From positions 1-5,563 of the forward strand of contig CAYRWY010000399.1 in assembly GCA_964427955.1 (NCBI GenBank): DNA of 5,563 nt, given 5' to 3'. The notes under the pieces were generated by a model. That model was given only the letters and a program-made list of their open reading frames with translations, ran no database searches and was not told the DNA's origin. Position 1 is the first letter of the stretch. Each line of letters begins with the position of its first letter. Below, one piece after another: positions 5,167 to 5,563 of this stretch. This DNA comes from JACRBK01 sp964427955. Its GTDB lineage: Bacteria; Chloroflexota; Anaerolineae; Aggregatilineales; Aggregatilineaceae. The position numbers and the translations under genes were made by a program.

Positions 5167-5563
5167 TCATTCCTCGAAGCCGATCCCGCCACCGGGCCGG
5201 AACGCCTGGAAGCCCTGCATGTGCTCCAGCAGTTCGGCTAACCCGGCTTCCAGGCCCACCTGGGGATACCAGCCGAGCGCGTTGAGCTTGCTGCCATCGA
5301 CGGCGAACGAGAGGTGCGTCAGCACGTCCTGCTCGGTGTAGCGCAGTTCGACCGCCGGGCGCAGCGTGCGGATCGCCTCGGCCAAAGCCAGGATCGAGAC
5401 ATTTTCGCCCACGACGTTGTAGAGGCCGCCCGCCATCACGTCCGGGTGGGCCAGCGCGAAGCGGATCGCGCTGCTGGCGTCGCTGATGTGCAGTTGGGGG
5501 CGCACCTGCTTGCCGTCGCCGTAGACGGTCAGGGCGCGGTGAATGCTGGCGAGGTAGGCGAAG
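5167..5563 (-). CDS. NAD-dependent epimerase/dehydratase, C-terminal part (cut by window edge)
   Basis: The frame is open to the right edge, and the 131 visible residues are the C-terminal part of an extended short-chain dehydrogenase/reductase acting on nucleotide sugars. The segment ALTVYGDGKQVRPQLHISDAS, split across the apparent GTG at 5503-5505, matches the family's TVYGDGxQxRxxxHVxD region, so that GTG is internal Val and not a start. Further family signs are GGLYNVVGENVSILALAEAI, where the substrate-binding lobe begins, and LGWYPQVGLEAGLAELL near the end. The N-terminal NAD-binding GxxGxxG motif and the catalytic YxxxK lie outside the window. Relatives include UDP-glucose 4-epimerases, dTDP-glucose dehydratases and GDP-sugar enzymes used for surface polysaccharide precursors; the substrate cannot be told from this fragment. 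The C-terminus ends in a Gly-rich tail, RPGGGIGFEE. Confidence 0.88.
   Translation of the reverse strand, partial: FAYLASIHRALTVYGDGKQVRPQLHISDASSAIRFALAHPDVMAGGLYNVVGENVSILALAEAIRTLRPAVELRYTEQDVLTHLSFAVDGSKLNALGWYPQVGLEAGLAELLEHMQGFQAFRPGGGIGFEE

Noticed and set aside
5503..5505. GTG as the start of a short 112-residue epimerase-like protein
   Set aside because: The frame continues upstream to the window edge with family-typical sequence, so the GTG is an internal Val codon.

Overview
The window is high-GC, densely packed bacterial DNA with short intergenic gaps and genes on both strands. The best guess at origin is a Chloroflexota (Anaerolineae-like) genome. That rests on codon bias, a Thr/Pro-rich linker next to SH3-like and Excalibur domains in a membrane-anchored protein, and GC-rich housekeeping-type genes. 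It is an inference; there is no rRNA or other marker here to fix the taxon.

Layout from left to right. Positions 1-20 hold the cut end of a palindromic dispersed-repeat-like element. A minus-strand heme O synthase (ctaB, 114-1016) follows, preceded upstream by a minus-strand stand-alone response-regulator receiver protein (1117-1488). A divergent gap with a perfect 5-3-5 palindrome (1572-1584) separates the receiver gene from a plus-strand two-helix DUF2892-type membrane protein (1630-1860). A strong 10-bp hairpin (1891-1924) lies between that gene and the convergent minus-strand class I methyltransferase (1936-2691). Next comes a long imperfect inverted repeat built from 9-bp units (2719-2839), fitted tightly between the methyltransferase and a minus-strand ureohydrolase-fold (arginase family) protein (2853-3659). 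The last of these lacks several residues needed for normal arginase chemistry. A 46-bp divergent gap leads to a plus-strand membrane-anchored SH3b/Excalibur protein (3706-4434). It is followed by an unrecognised AT-richer plus-strand gene (4468-5154) and by the C-terminal part of a minus-strand NAD-dependent sugar epimerase/dehydratase that runs off the right edge (5167-5563).

The genes do not form one obvious pathway. ctaB serves cytochrome oxidase maturation, the receiver protein is a signalling part without its kinase in view, and the methyltransferase and arginase-like genes may be co-transcribed across the repeat. No convincing new multi-gene system is visible. The items most worth follow-up are the catalytically altered arginase-like protein, the 9-bp-unit inverted repeat and its lone copy at 4450-4458, and the compositionally foreign orphan gene at 4468-5154.
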